A stretch of 64,000 nt of DNA from Avena insularis. Its lineage: Eukaryota; Streptophyta; Magnoliopsida; Poales; Poaceae. This document shows positions 35,078 to 46,568 of this stretch, piece by piece; the first letter of the stretch is position 1; every line of letters begins with the position of its first letter. Made by a program: the position numbers and the translations under genes. A model generated the notes under the pieces. That model worked only from the letters and a program-made list of their open reading frames with translations. It did no database searches and was not told where the DNA came from. Location of the stretch: assembly GCA_023614405.1 (NCBI GenBank), contig CM042687.1:68740992-68804991 (forward strand), read 5' to 3'.

Positions 35078-35701
35078 ATGATAGCGATCGGCGAGATGCT
35101 CCAAATCTTGCCAAGCAGCTACATCCCGGCGGCACGACCCGTCACGCACAGCATGATCCTGCCGGTCGGCACGATCAGTCTCTTCGTCGGCCTCACCGAC
35201 GTCATCGTCTCGGAGGACTCGGCTCGCATCTGTGAATCGCCGCCACGCGACCAGCTCTTTGAGAGTCAGGTCCGCACGATCCACCGCCTCGCCTCTGAGT
35301 ACGACTCAGCCCATAACGACATGGCTGAAACCACCACGGCCACGGAAGAAGCGGCCCTCAACGACGACACCGACTCGGTGACCCCGGTGTCACTCGCCGG
35401 ATCCATCATCGCCGCGTCGCCTGCGGGCTCCATCACCTAGGTCTCCAACGTCGGAGACTTCGAGGATCCCTCCATCCTTGGGATCTTCGACTTCGACTCC
35501 GGGTTGGAAAACTCCACCGATCTCTACGACGGGACCGGTCGCCACGCCGCGACCTACATGGCGACTGGCGCCGACCCGCCGGAGGATCCATTCTCCACCC
35601 TGATCCCTCCCAACGCAACGACAACAGAGGTCGAGGAACTCCGCCTGAAGCTAGCGGAAGCGATCAGCGCTACCACCAGCAACGAATCAGGTCACGCCTG
35701 A
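35078..35701 (+). pseudogene. Tat-2 5' ORF
   Basis: First ATG after the PBS at 35078. The frame runs to 35701 with one internal TAG (35438-35440; ATCACCTAGGTC, fits CAG to TAG). The product of about 206 residues is Ala/Thr/Ser/Asp-rich, with the motif GDFEDPSILGIFDFD and a helical end (TEVEELRLKLAEAI). It precedes gag and may be its N-terminal part. The longer reading that starts inside the LTR is ignored, because the PBS cannot be coding. Confidence 0.55.
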
Positions 35702-36342
35702 ACCCCACCGTCCAGGGGCGCTCCCTGAATTTCGACGACGAGAGCGACCTGACCCGCGTGGCCGAACACGCGATCTACGAAAATGCGCCACCAGGAGGAA
35801 GCGCCCGGCCCCCACCAGGGTCGACGGCGAATGGCGCCCCACCACCACCCAACCGCGCACCCCCAGGGACCTGCCGTGGATCGTGGTCTCCTCACGGGAG
35901 TGAGACGCGAACGGCCTACCACTGTTCTCCACCCTGATGGACAACCTCGCCGCGGGCCGAGCAGCAGCCGACAACATCACGGCCACTAGTGACGGCGCCC
36001 TACAGATCCAGTACGTCAAGGCCTTGCCCTCAAAGGCGGTCCGCAGGCGTCGACTCACAGGGTTGGATGTACTCGCGTTCATCGGGCAGCAGAGCGGCCT
36101 CAAGCGGCTGTCCCTTGGCGGCAAACACCCTCAACTGCCCGCCACCCGAACCACTTCAGCTCCAACACCGACCCGAAGCGCCTCTCCCTGTGACCCCACC
36201 GGCGACCAACTTCGTCGCTGCCAACGGTCAGCCCGTCGACGCCCGCACCCACATCATCAACAACCAGAGCTGGCGTGCACGCCAGCCCGATGACCTGCGG
36301 CATACCCTAACCAACCGCTGCGACGACGAGCCGAGGGGGTCG
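35702..36342 (+). pseudogene. Tat-2 gag N-terminal linker (frame-scrambled)
   Basis: GC-rich, Pro/Arg-rich in all frames. The coding frame appears to switch at least twice between the 5' ORF and the gag core, with stops in each frame. A segment around 35720-35800 (LNFDDESDLTRVAEHAIYEN) continues the 5' ORF frame beyond its stop. No domain is recognisable. Confidence 0.4.
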
Positions 36343-37383
36343 CTAAGATGACTCGGGCCCTGGTGCTTCGGACCGATGATCCGAGGCGAAAGATACCCGG
36401 CAAACTTCAAAGCGCCAAAGGAAATAGAGAAGTACGACCCCACGTACGATCCCTCCGTGTGGCTGGATACTTACCTCATGGCAATGGGGATCGCCGGCCA
36501 CACCGATCTACTCGCCGCCCGCTACCTCCCCCTGATGATGGAGGGGGCGTGCAGGCAGTGGATCAACACTCTCCCTACGGATAGCATCGACTGCTGGGAA
36601 GAGATGCGCGACGCCTTCGTCAGGAACTTCGAGGGTTCATACACTCGCGCCACCACCATCGAGGACCTGGAACGATGCGTCTAGGGACCTCGCGAGTCGA
36701 CCCGCAGCTGGGTCCAACGATGGCAAGAACTGTGGTACAACGAGGTCGGTATCCACCCAGACACCGCAATCCACTGCTTCAAGACCTCGTGCCGTTACGA
36801 TCCCCTGGTCGCCAAGCTCAAACGAGCATACCGCACACTTGACAACATACCGAACCTCCTTGAGATCGCCAAAAGATACGCGGAGGAAGACCCAAACCAA
36901 GAAACCGACGACGAGTCGGGAGGACAACGCCGCATGAGCGGCAACAACAACAGACGACGATCCGATCTACGCTACAGCAACACTCGCCTCACCGGCAAGC
37001 GCCGCAGTGACAGGTGAGTCGACTTCATCGCCAACGCTGCAGCGGCAGCAGCCCAAGAGCTTCACTGACGGTGGCAACTACAAGGCAAAACCAAGGTTCG
37101 ATCCCGCGGCCCTCCTTAACCAACCTTGCGCATTTCACAGCAGGGAAGGAAATCCCACCACGCACACGATAGCCGACTGCCACTCTCTCAAGGAGATCGA
37201 GAAGGCACGGCGAGCGCGGGAAGACCCCGACAACAACCCGCCAAACGGCAGAAAATTCGGCAGCATGGCTGGATCGCTCCACACCTTCATAGGCTTCAAC
37301 ACGAAGCGCGAGAAAAAGGTCATCGCCTGCGCCGTCACCGTCAACGCGGTGGCCCAGGTGGACGTTCCCCAGTTCCTCAACTA
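36343..37383 (+). pseudogene. Tat-2 gag (broken)
   Basis: The core has CFGPMIR, YDPSVWLDTYL and QWINTLP, then W.EM.DAF..NFEGSYTRA. A TAG at 36682-36684 (CAG to TAG) interrupts it, then the same frame runs on to a TGA at 37016-37018. After a frameshift, the last part carries a compact finger C-x2-H-x8-H-x4-C (37137-37180), the Tat version of a zinc knuckle. The segment ends with a stop at 37381. Confidence 0.8.
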
Positions 37384-37776
37384 GTCGGAGCAACCAATCA
37401 CTTGGAGCCGCCAGGACCACTCGCCACGCGCCAGTACCCGGTAGTCGCATACAGTAGTCAAGCCCAAGGTGGGAGACTACTGGCTCCCTAAGACATTGAT
37501 GGACGGCGGCAGCTCCATCAACATCCTGTACCTGGACACCTTCAGGTGACTGCAGCTCCCGCAGTCGATGGTCGAGACGACCTACACCATGTTCCACGAC
37601 ATGCTCCTCGGTCGGAAGGCGTACCCGATCGGCAAGGTCACATTGCCAGTCACCTTCGGCACACCGGCAAACTTCCGCACCAAGCGGATCGTCTTCGAGC
37701 TGGTGCCCTTCGACAACCCCTACCACTGCGTCTTGGGGCGCCAGGCATTCGCCAAGTTCATGGCGGTGCCCCACTA
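37384..37776 (+). pseudogene. Tat-2 aspartic protease region (broken)
   Basis: Active-site motif MDGGSSINILYLDTF with Asp-Gly-Gly at 37502-37510, common in Tat proteases. It continues with PIGKVTLPVTFG, FELVPF and the motif YHCVLGRQAFAKFMAVPH to about 37774. A stop in the motif FR-stop-LQLP (37547-37549) and TAG at 37775 break it. Confidence 0.8.
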
Positions 37777-39168
37777 GGCGTATAACGCGATGAAGCTCCC
37801 CGGACCGCGTGGCGTCATCACCATCCATGGCGACCCTGACATGGCCGCCGAGTGCGAGGCCAAAGGAGCCGAACTCGCCGACGCCGTCATCGTGGCCGAG
37901 GCCAACCACGCCGACGAGCTTGCCAAATACACGAGCGGGGTCAACAACGACGACCCCACTATACTCAAGAAGCCCAACTCGGAGGGCGGCAACACCTCAG
38001 CCTTCGAGGCAACGACGCATACCCGCACCATCAAGCTGGTCCCAGGCTACTCCAGCCAGACGGTGACGATCGGGACGGGCATGAGCCAGCATAGGAAGGC
38101 GCGCTCATCGAGTTCCTCCGTGAGAACAGGGACATCTTCGCATGGAAGCCCTCTGACATGCCTGGTGTCCCTAGGGAACTCGCTAAGCACAAACTCAACG
38201 CCGACCCCAAAGTGCGACCTGTCAAGCAGTCGCTGCGACCCTTCAATGAAGAGCGCCGCCGGGCAATCGCCGAGGAGGTGCAGCATCTACTCGCTGCAGG
38301 CTTCATCCGACCAATCAAATACTCCAAGTGGCTGGCAAACCCAGTCCAGGTCGAGAAGAAAAATGGAACCTGGAGGATGTGTATCGACTACACAAACTTA
38401 AACAGCGCCTGCCCGAAGGAGCAATTCGTCCTCCCGCGGATCGACCAAATAATCGATTCCACCGCGGGCTCGGAATCGCTATGCTTCCTCGATGCCTACT
38501 ATGGATATAACCAGATCAAAATGGCTGTTGAGAACAAAGAGAAGACGACGTTCATCACGCCATTCGGAGCCTTCTGCTACACTGCCATGACCTTCGGCCT
38601 CAAGAACGCTGGGGCGACCTACCAGCGGTGTATGCAGGAGTGCCTTGCGAGCCAAATTGGTTGCAATATCCACGTCTACATCGATGACATGGTAGTGAAG
38701 TCCGCTCGCCAGGGCGACCTACTCGCCGACCTGGCGGAAACATTCGCCAACCTGCGGAAATACAAGATAAAGCTAAACCCAGGCAAATGCACCTTCGGCG
38801 TTCCAGCAAGGAAGCTACTGGGATACGTCGTCTACAAGCGCGGGATCGAGGCGAATCCCACCAAGATCGACACGATCGCTCGACTCGGCAAACCCGAGTG
38901 CCTGCACGACGTCCAGAAGCTGGCCGGGCGAGTCACGGCTCTCAGTCGCTTCTTCCCCCTATTGGGCGAAAAGGCGATGCCCCTATATCGCCTGATGCGC
39001 AAGAACCCCACCTTCCAGTGGGACAAGGAGGCGGACGATGCGCTCCGCGACCTCAAGAAGGTGCTACTCGCAGCACCGCTACTCGCCGCCCCCATCGACA
39101 AGGAACCCATGCTGGTCTACGTCGCGGCTTCCGAGCGCGTCGTCAGCGCCGTCATGGTCGTCCAGTGA
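37777..39168 (+). pseudogene. Tat-2 reverse transcriptase and Ty3-type RNase H
   Basis: A linker (37790-38100) shifts frame into a long open frame 38158-39168 (336 codons) that starts at PGVPRELAKH. The RT is well kept: WRMCIDYTNLN, LPRIDQIIDSTAG, LCFLDAYYGYNQI and catalytic YIDD at 38677-38688, then KLLGY. The following RNase H has FQWDKEADDAL and YVAASERVVSAV; the first catalytic Asp is replaced by Ala, the degenerate state usual in this lineage. Confidence 0.92.
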
Positions 39169-40244
39169 CCAGAGGAAGGAAAGGAGCGCCCAATGCAGCG
39201 ACCAGTGTACTATATCACCGAGGTCCTCACCGAGTCGCGCCAGCGATACGCGCAATACCAGAAACTGGTATACGCGGTCTTCAGAGCACATCGGCGACTG
39301 CCACACTACTTCCAGGAGCACCCGATAACGGTCGTCTCCTCAGCACCGTTGCAGGACATCATCCGCAACCGCGAGGTGACCGGGTGAGTCGCCAAGTGGG
39401 CCGTCAAAATCGGCATCCACAACATCAAGTACGAGCCGCGCAAAGCGATCAAGTCGCAGGCTCTCGCGGACTTCATCGCCGACTGGGAGGAGGCCCAGCG
39501 GCCAGAAAAGCTGCCATACCTCCACTACTGGAGTTTACACTTCGACGGCTCCAAGAATGCGGACGGTGCAGGAGAAGGGATCGTGCTAACCTCTCCGAAG
39601 GGCGACAAGCTATGCTACGTCCTCTGCCTCGACTTCACCCCCTGCACCAACAACATGGCCGAGTACGAGGCACTACTCCACGGCATGCGAGCCGCCAAGG
39701 AGATGAATGTCAACCGCCTACGCTACTACGGAGACTCCGACCTCGTTGCTGGGCAAGTCGCTGGCACCTGCGATGCCGTCTCCCCCACCATGGCGGCATA
39801 CCGCCAAGCAGTGGACAAGCTGGGCGGACACTTCGCAGGCTATTCCGTCGACTGGATCGACAGGCGGAAAAACGAGGAAGCTGACGCACTCTCTCGTATC
39901 GGCTTGGCTCGACTCGCACCACCCGCCGGCGTCTTCCTCGATACCATCACCAAGCCTTCCGTCTCTCCCCCAAGGGAGATCGACATCGGAGTCCTGCTGC
40001 AACCAGAGGCAGCCCTGGTCGCACTTATCGCCGAGCCAGAAGACTGGACTACGTCGTACATCGCCTACCTGGAGGGAGGCACCTTGCCAGCAGACGAAAC
40101 AGACGCCCGGATGATAGCGCGCCGCTGCAAATCCTTCATCATCATAGATGGTGAGCTCCACAAACGCAGCGTGACCGGCGTGTTCCAACGCCGCGTCCAA
40201 CCCGCTGAAGGACGCAAAATCCTCCACGACATCCACTCCGGCAT
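39169..40244 (+). pseudogene. Tat-2 archaeal-type RNase H
   Basis: The second RNase H, degrading RNA in the hybrid. The catalytic set is intact: Asp at 39544 (HFDGSK), Glu at 39661 (NMAEYEAL), Asp at 39733 (YGDSDLVAGQV) and Asp at 39883 (EEADALSRI). Upstream connection sequences (VYYITEVL..SRQRYAQ, HYFQEHPI) are present but cut by TGA at 39166 and 39385; the latter fits CGA to TGA. A frameshift follows near 40240. Confidence 0.9.
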
Positions 40245-41281
40245 GTGGCTGCGCTGCGCCTTCTCTGGTCGCAAAGGCTATGCGACACGGTTTCTACTGG
40301 CCCACCACACACGCAGACGCTGTCGACATTGTCCAGCGGTGCGCCGGGTGCCAGAAGTACGCCAACCGGACCCACGTGCCGAGCTCGGTGCTCAAGACAA
40401 TCCCCATCACCTGGCCGTTCACCGTGTGAGGTATGGACATGGTAGGCCCTTTCAAAAAGGCCCCCTCCGGCTTCACCCATCTCCTGGTCGTATTCGACAA
40501 ATTCACAAAATGGGTGGAGGCCAAGCCAGTCCAGAAATGCGACGGGAAGACTGCCACCAAGTTCCTACGCGAGCTCATCTATCGCTACGGGTTCCCAAAC
40601 AGCATCATCACGGACAACGACACCAACTTCGCCAAAGGAGCCATGGCCGAGTTCTGCGAGGAACATCACATCCGACTTGACCTCGCCTCAGTCGCTCACC
40701 CGGAGTCCAACGGCCAGGCTGAGCGAGCCAACTAGAGCATCCTCCATGGCCTGAAGCCACGGCTCCAAGTACCACTCGAGCGCACCGCCGGGTGCTGGGT
40801 CGAGGAGCTACCCTCCGTCATCTAGGGCATCCGCACCTCCGTGAACAGGTCGACAGGGTTCACCCCCTTCTTCATGGTGCATGGCGCCGAGGCAGTCATG
40901 CCCACCGACCTAGAGCACGACTCGCCCAGGGTTGTCAACTACACGGAGACCGCAAACGAACTCGCACGCCAGGATGGAGTCGACCAACTCGACGAGGCAC
41001 GCGACCTAGCTCGCTCCCGCACCGCCATCTACCAACAAGGGCTCCGCCGCTACCATAGCCGGCGAGTAAGGACCCGCACGTTCCAGGAAGGTGATCTGGT
41101 GTTACGCCTCATCCAGGACAAGAAGGGCATGCACAAGCTATCCCCCCCTTGGGAGGGACCATTCACCATCGGGCGAGTCCTGGGCAATGACGCCTACTAC
41201 CTCATCGACGTCCGAGGAGACGGGAAACTCGACGTCAAGCGACCGTGGAATGTAAACCTCCTACGGAAATTCTACTCCTAG
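40245..41281 (+). pseudogene. Tat-2 integrase (broken)
   Basis: The zinc domain ends in CAGC (40340-40351). The catalytic core keeps Asp at 40436 (GMDMVGPF), Asp at 40613 (ITDNDTNF) and Glu at 40721 (GQAERAN), with 35 residues between the last two. Stops at 40427 (TGG to TGA), 40733 (CAG to TAG) and 40823 (TGG to TAG) all fit C-to-T decay. The C-terminal domain is open from 40841 to the natural stop at 41279-41281, with LSPPWEGPF. Confidence 0.92.
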
Positions 41282-41831
41282 AATTCCATACATGTACTCT
41301 CCACTTGCTATGAAATAAAATAGATTGGTTACCGCAAATTGCGTCTACTCTCCGTGCCTTGTGCCACTCGCACTCGTAATAACAGCGTCAAGCTAACCGC
41401 AGAAGTCAACCTCGCAGTACGTGAAGCACGGCCAAGTAATGCGTTCCGAGGGCACTGGGTTACCCCAGGACTCGTAACGTCCACGAAAAACGCCAACCCG
41501 GAGCCCCATTGGAGTCGCCTAGCTCGACTGGCTTAACAAGCCAAGACAACTGCCCTCGTTCCTCACAGCGACCAATGTCCTCCGCATCCTCGACACAGCG
41601 ACTCGAACGGCCAAGTACCACGCTCGGGGACTGATGACCAGTCGAGCACGAGCGACTAGGGAAAAACGCCAAGTACGAGAGCGTGCCCAGGACTCGCCAT
41701 GCGACTGCCCCTACGGGTCAGGTAGGAGTGACACGCTTACTTTAACGCGCTCAGTCCTCACCCACCCTAGAGCTGCGACTAAAACCACCAAGTACCACGC
41801 TCGGGGACTCGGCCACCCGACCTGGTTCGCG
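41282..41831 (+). other. Tat-2 spacer left of the LTR array
   Basis: Non-coding. ATGAAATAAAATAG at 41310 may be a polyadenylation signal. It contains two copies of CCAAGTACCACGCTCGGGGA (41611-41630 and 41788-41807), related to the tandem repeats at 56572 and to the polypurine tract. Confidence 0.6.
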
Positions 41832-41836
41832 CAAGG
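41832..41836. repeat. Target site duplication CAAGG, left copy
   Basis: CAAGG before TGTAACACCC at 41837; partner at 55203-55207 after GATGCCACA. No such duplication lies at the inner LTR borders. Confidence 0.95.
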
Positions 41837-44800
41837 TGTAACACCCTCGAATCGGACCTATGCAAGTTTTAGCGAATCCCGCCAAACCCGCATAGAAACG
41901 ATTCAAAGGTGCCCACCAGGCACTTGCGTGCGGGTGGAAAACGAAGTAATAACATTGCACAACAGTCCTCGATGGGACCCACAGAACAGATATATATACA
42001 ACAGCGACTCAATGAGTCAAGAATACAGATATAATATACAAAGATCCAAATCACCTTGAAAACGATAGAGCGTCCGACTACGGACAAGATGCAAATGGGG
42101 CTAAGAGCCCTGAAGAATAACCAATGGCGTCCATAACCCTGCCCAGGCCAAGCCGGAAGGGTAACCCTGCTAACGGCGTCGATCTCAAAACCTGTTTAAA
42201 CAAAAAGGGGTGCCGACAAAGGGCAAAGGAAAAAGAGGAGCGTCGTCGAGAGGCGATGCAGCGAGGCTAGAATTGCGGTCCTCGCCTACATAGGTATGGT
42301 GGACTGAGCGGCAGCATGCACTAAACAACCTATAGAGACCGATGTCAGCGGCTATCGAGAGAGGGTAAGAAAGACCTATCCGAACCAGCCTTACCAACAC
42401 CAAACAATCCCATCTGGTATTACCCCTCGAGACCAAGCGAGGAAGTCAACCGAGGAACTCACAGTTGGTAGTTTTATTTATTCGGTTATCGTTGCAGCAA
42501 TTACTAGTCAGGTTTATATAATCATCATGATAAAATAAGCAGTGGGAACTTTTAGTTGACCATTCCGTGATAGTTGCAACACTTACTAGTCAGATACAAT
42601 TAGCATGAGATAATCCCAAAACCCAGCAGTTGTTGGTACTTTTACTTAGCCATTCCGTTGTAGTGAAGCTGATTACTAGTCATATCGGATACAAGTCAAT
42701 TTATAACAATAAACTTTAGTTATAGTTGTCTATGATCAAACCTTTGTGCTCCAAGTCGTCCATAACATGGACACGGCTTCTCGAAAAGATTTAACCTGCA
42801 GGGTGCACCAAAGTATCCACAAGCACTTGACCCTTTTGCGGATCGGTTAACATACACCCATCGGTATATGTCGGGGCCTAAGTCACGCGTTTCGGACCAA
42901 AAGCAAGCACGGGGCCACCCACTAAGTACACCCATAACAAAGTCGGCGGTCTCGAGACGGACTCGGGGTTTCGCCGATGGTACATAAACGACAAAGAAAT
43001 CCCAAAGCTGGGACCGCCGATACCGCGAAACACTCCGCTTCCTAAGCGATGTGTGCTATCCATCGCACAATCGTAAATAAAGCGATAAAGCATGGCATAG
43101 GCAGGATAGTAAATAAAACCTCAAACTAGTTGTGGCCCCTACAATACTTTAAAATCAGGTACTAATCAATGGGGCCCATATCTCCCACACGTGGTTAGCG
43201 CGCTCGATCTCGAACAGTGTCAAGAACTCGGGGTCCCACGGGACACAAGTGGGCGAAACCAACATTATCTATCACCCACCGATGCCTCTGCTTACTTACT
43301 TCAATTTTAGTTGTTAAACAGTAATTAAAGTGAACAATAATTAAAGCCATGATCATCTCCAACATTGAACATGCGGCTCTTCTCCAACAACTGTGGTACT
43401 TGACGACGCATCAACACTTGAGCAAGCGACTTCACGACGCCAAGTCCAACTATCTACCAAACAACAGGTAATAGGGTGTGTCCGAGGCAATATAGGGCTG
43501 CAAGGGATATCACGGAAACTAGAGCATCGCAACACAGATAGCAATAGATCAACAGGAGGGAGTAAATACTATAAAAGTAAGATAGGTAGAAAGGGGGAGG
43601 TGCTCGCCTGAAAACATTGCCGAAGGTTCAACCGAAGATCGGGTCGACACTCGCATCAACTCAACGGCCTTATCCACGAAGAACCAAAACACTAGAAGAA
43701 ACACCGGATGCAATATTTAATACTACGGCAAAAGATCGGGCATGATGCATGTATGAGGTATGACATGGCAAAGATGCGATGCGATTGGCAATATTAAGTG
43801 GAACCGGGGTCCCGACAATTAATTATATGGTTCAAGTTATTTAACTACCCCGCAATTTTAATTGTTGTCTGAACATGGCAAAAGATAGTACCGGTTCGAT
43901 GCACAGAATTTAAATGTGGCCAATATAAGGCTAGATTTGCCCGCATATGGGCCCCATATTTAATTAGAGGTGAATCGGCATAAGGCCCCCAAACCACACA
44001 AATATGCATGCGAGATGAATGACTAATATGCAACAGGTTTTATATTTAGCATTTATAAAATAGGGGCTCGGGAAAAGGGTCACACATTAGGGTTCGGAAG
44101 ATCTTGGGGTTCCGGGGTTTCGGGGTCCGACAGGGTTCAGGGTTCGACGGGATCGGTCTCGGACAACAGAAGTAGATCTTGTCGCATCCGCGGTGGTCGG
44201 GCCATGTTGTCGGTCTTGACGTCTCACGCGGAGTTCTTGGCGTTCCGGGAGGAAGTACTTGTTCTGGCGTCGGGGCATCGGATCCGCCCTGGTCGGTGCC
44301 GATCTTGTCGTCACGACGATCTTGTCGGGTCCTCGTATCGGGTCGGTCTTGGCGTTCCGCGGCGAAGTGCTTGTCGCACCGGGATGAAGACCTTGGGGTG
44401 CCATCTCGATCATCGGTCAACTCGTTGGAAGTAGAACTTGGCGTGCTATGGTTCGGGTTCGGTCTTGGGACTCCAGGAGCGAGGTCTTGATGGTCCGTGT
44501 AGACGTCCTTGGCGTCATGGTGGTCGATGATGAACTTGTCGGATGACAGGTTCTTCGGACGATCTTGGCAGAACACTACGAGTGGTGAAGATCTCGAGGT
44601 TCCAAGGGTTCGGGTTCGGAAGAAGGGCTTGGCGTCTTGAGTGTTACCCTGTGCATCCCTCGAAACATCAGCATAGAGATCTTGCCGGCATCCTCGGGTT
44701 CATGCGGCATCGATAGGCGAACTTGTCGATGTAGACCCGTTAGGCGTTCACGAGCAAACTTGGTGGTACCTGCATCTTGCGCACGCGGCAAGGCAGAGGA

Positions 44801-45772
44801 AAAACAGCTAGCGCGGCAGAAGGGCTCTGAGACAGACGATGGCGGACTGAGGCGGGCACGGGCGGCAGGCAGACGGGCCGGAGCAGGGCGGCGCCGGCGC
44901 GGGGCAGAGGAGGCGGGGCGACGAGGATCGAGCCTGGGCGGCCCTGGCGGCGGCGGCAGGAGGGTGCCGGGACGAGCGCGGGGCGAGACCGAGGGTCGAG
45001 GGCGGCTCCGGCGGGGCGGGTCGACCGGGCCAGCTTGGTGTGGCGACGGAGGTGCTTGAGGGGCTGACGGGAGAGGCGGTGGGCGAGCCTGAGAGGGAGG
45101 AGGAAGGAAGCCGGGACGGGGGGGGAGAGGAGAGAGGGGGCCCGGAGGAAGGGCACGGCCAGGTGGGAGAGGACCGGGGGTGGGGGGTGGCTCGGTGCGG
45201 GAGCGGGGCGCAGAGAGAGGGTGAGGGAGGAGAGAGGTGGGGGAGAGGGGTCGCGGGGCCGGGGGTGGGCAGGAGGCGGGCCATGGTCGGCTGGGGTGAG
45301 GGGGTTTGACCGCGTGGGGAGGGGGCTGTGTGCGGTTTGGACAGGGAGGGTGTGGGCCAGGGGGAAGAGAGAGTGGGTGAGGGAGTGGCTGGGGGGGTGA
45401 GGTGGCATTGTTTGGTTGGGTGGGAAAAGGGGCAGGGTGACGTGTCGACCAGGGATTGGAGGGGGTGAGGTGGAGAGGGGCTGGGTAGGTTAGGTTGGGT
45501 AGCTTTAGGATTTAGGGATTAGGTTTTATTAGTTTTCTAAATATGTGTTTGTTTGGTTTTGTTTATTTTAAAACAAGGCTACTTTGCAAATAGTTTTTAG
45601 ATAAATAAAATATATCCGATACGATCGGGGTTTTACATTTGAAATCAAGAGGGGTATTTATGCAAGGCAAAACTAGGTTTTTGAAATAGTTCAGACAAAC
45701 AATGCATGATGATGACGATGCAATGCACAAAAACAACGCGATTTTCTAGTAGTGGTTTTGCGGGATGCCACA
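41837..45772 (-). repeat. Array LTR 1
   Basis: Right-most in transcription sense (3' LTR). It has a GC-rich block at about 44050-45480 with a dense CTTGGCG/CTTGTCG motif series followed by a G/A-rich (C/T on - strand) low-complexity tract. Several deletions of a few bases relative to the other copies cluster at about 42330-42470. Confidence 0.93.
44100..44770. repeat. Degenerate CTTGGCG / CTTGTCG motif series
   Basis: About 20 occurrences of CTTG followed by GCG, TCG or a near variant within 670 bp, every 20-50 bp. Two longer units are similar (TTCTTGGCGTTCCGGGAGGA near 44232 and GTCTTGGCGTTCCGCGGCGA near 44346). The same series recurs at about 48842-49510 and 53550-54220 in LTRs 2 and 3. 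Confidence 0.7.
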
Positions 45773-46568
45773 ATTCGACACCACTAACAATGGATCTCGC
45801 CCTCGAGATCCGCCTCATGGTACCGGAAAGAAGGCCGACGATCTGCGTCTTCTCGCTTCGTGTAGATCCTCGCGACACCACTAACAAGAGGTCGTTGTCC
45901 GCGATCGTTGAGAGAACACTCCGGGAACAGAAGGTCGAAGGCAGAGGTATCAACAAATAAAGCCACCTCTAACTCCGATAGAAGGAGGGAACCGATGCAT
46001 TCTCATCCACTTCAAGGTACAAAAGCGAATAGAAGGGGTAGTCGGCATGGGGGCCAATCCATCACGCACCCAAACTATTACTCTGCACAATCAGTAGAAA
46101 AGCGTGCAACCATGCTCGGAATCAGACTGAAGATCTCGACAATCGAGGTTCAGAAACAAAGGAGTGATCTGACTACGCGGATCTGGCGTAGATGGTGTCG
46201 TCACGTCGGAAAACACCGGAAGGCACAAACAAGGAACAAGGAATGGTACCACCGGACGAAGGGTTCCTCGGATAGCATGAAGGCCAGATGTGGCAACACC
46301 GTTACCAAAGGAAGAAGCGAAACCCTGAAGGTACGACGGAAACCCAACCACGAGAAATCCTGGACTCGAAGAGAGAGAAGAGAGCGGATTCAAAACACAT
46401 AGAGGTGAGAGGAGAATAGCAGAGGGGTAAGGAGTAAAATCAGACCTAATCAGAACTATCCAACCGATTTTGCGAAAATAGTTTTGACACTCTACTTCGG
46501 CCGTTAGCTAGGTTATCCTACAGGCTGGACTTGTGGGGTATCGCAACTGCTGAGCTCTGATACCACTC
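45773..46568 (-). other. Array internal region 1 (796 bp)
   Basis: PBS on the - strand at 46565-46552 (TGGTATCAGAGCTC), three bases from LTR 2. Frames on the - strand (46393-46091 and 45966-45784) have no recognisable domain. At the LTR 1 border the - strand reads GTTAGTGGTGTCGAAT, not a good polypurine tract; GTTAGTGGTGTCG also occurs about 100 bp further in. Confidence 0.8.
46552..46565 (-). other. Primer-binding site in array internal region 1
   Basis: GAGCTCTGATACCA on the + strand; TGGTATCAGAGCTC on the - strand, initiator tRNA-Met type. Confidence 0.9.

Noticed and set aside
34883..35440. 185-codon frame starting in the Tat-2 5' LTR
   Set aside because: It runs through the LTR end and primer-binding site. 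The coding start is placed at the ATG after the PBS.
38787..39884. 365-codon + strand frame overlapping RT and RNase H in another frame
   Set aside because: Arg/Pro/Gly-rich shadow of GC-rich pol. The overlapping frame carries YIDD and other conserved motifs.
44046..44576. 176-codon - strand frame repeated in all three array LTRs (also 48788-49318 and 53497-54027)
   Set aside because: It is repeated only because the LTRs are copies. It has no domain, lies in the CTTGGCG motif series and is of biased composition.
44740..45408. Long Pro/Ser/Ala-rich frames in the G/A-rich tract of the array LTRs
   Set aside because: Low-complexity, stop-poor DNA opens frames in several phases on both strands. 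The three copies shift frame relative to each other.
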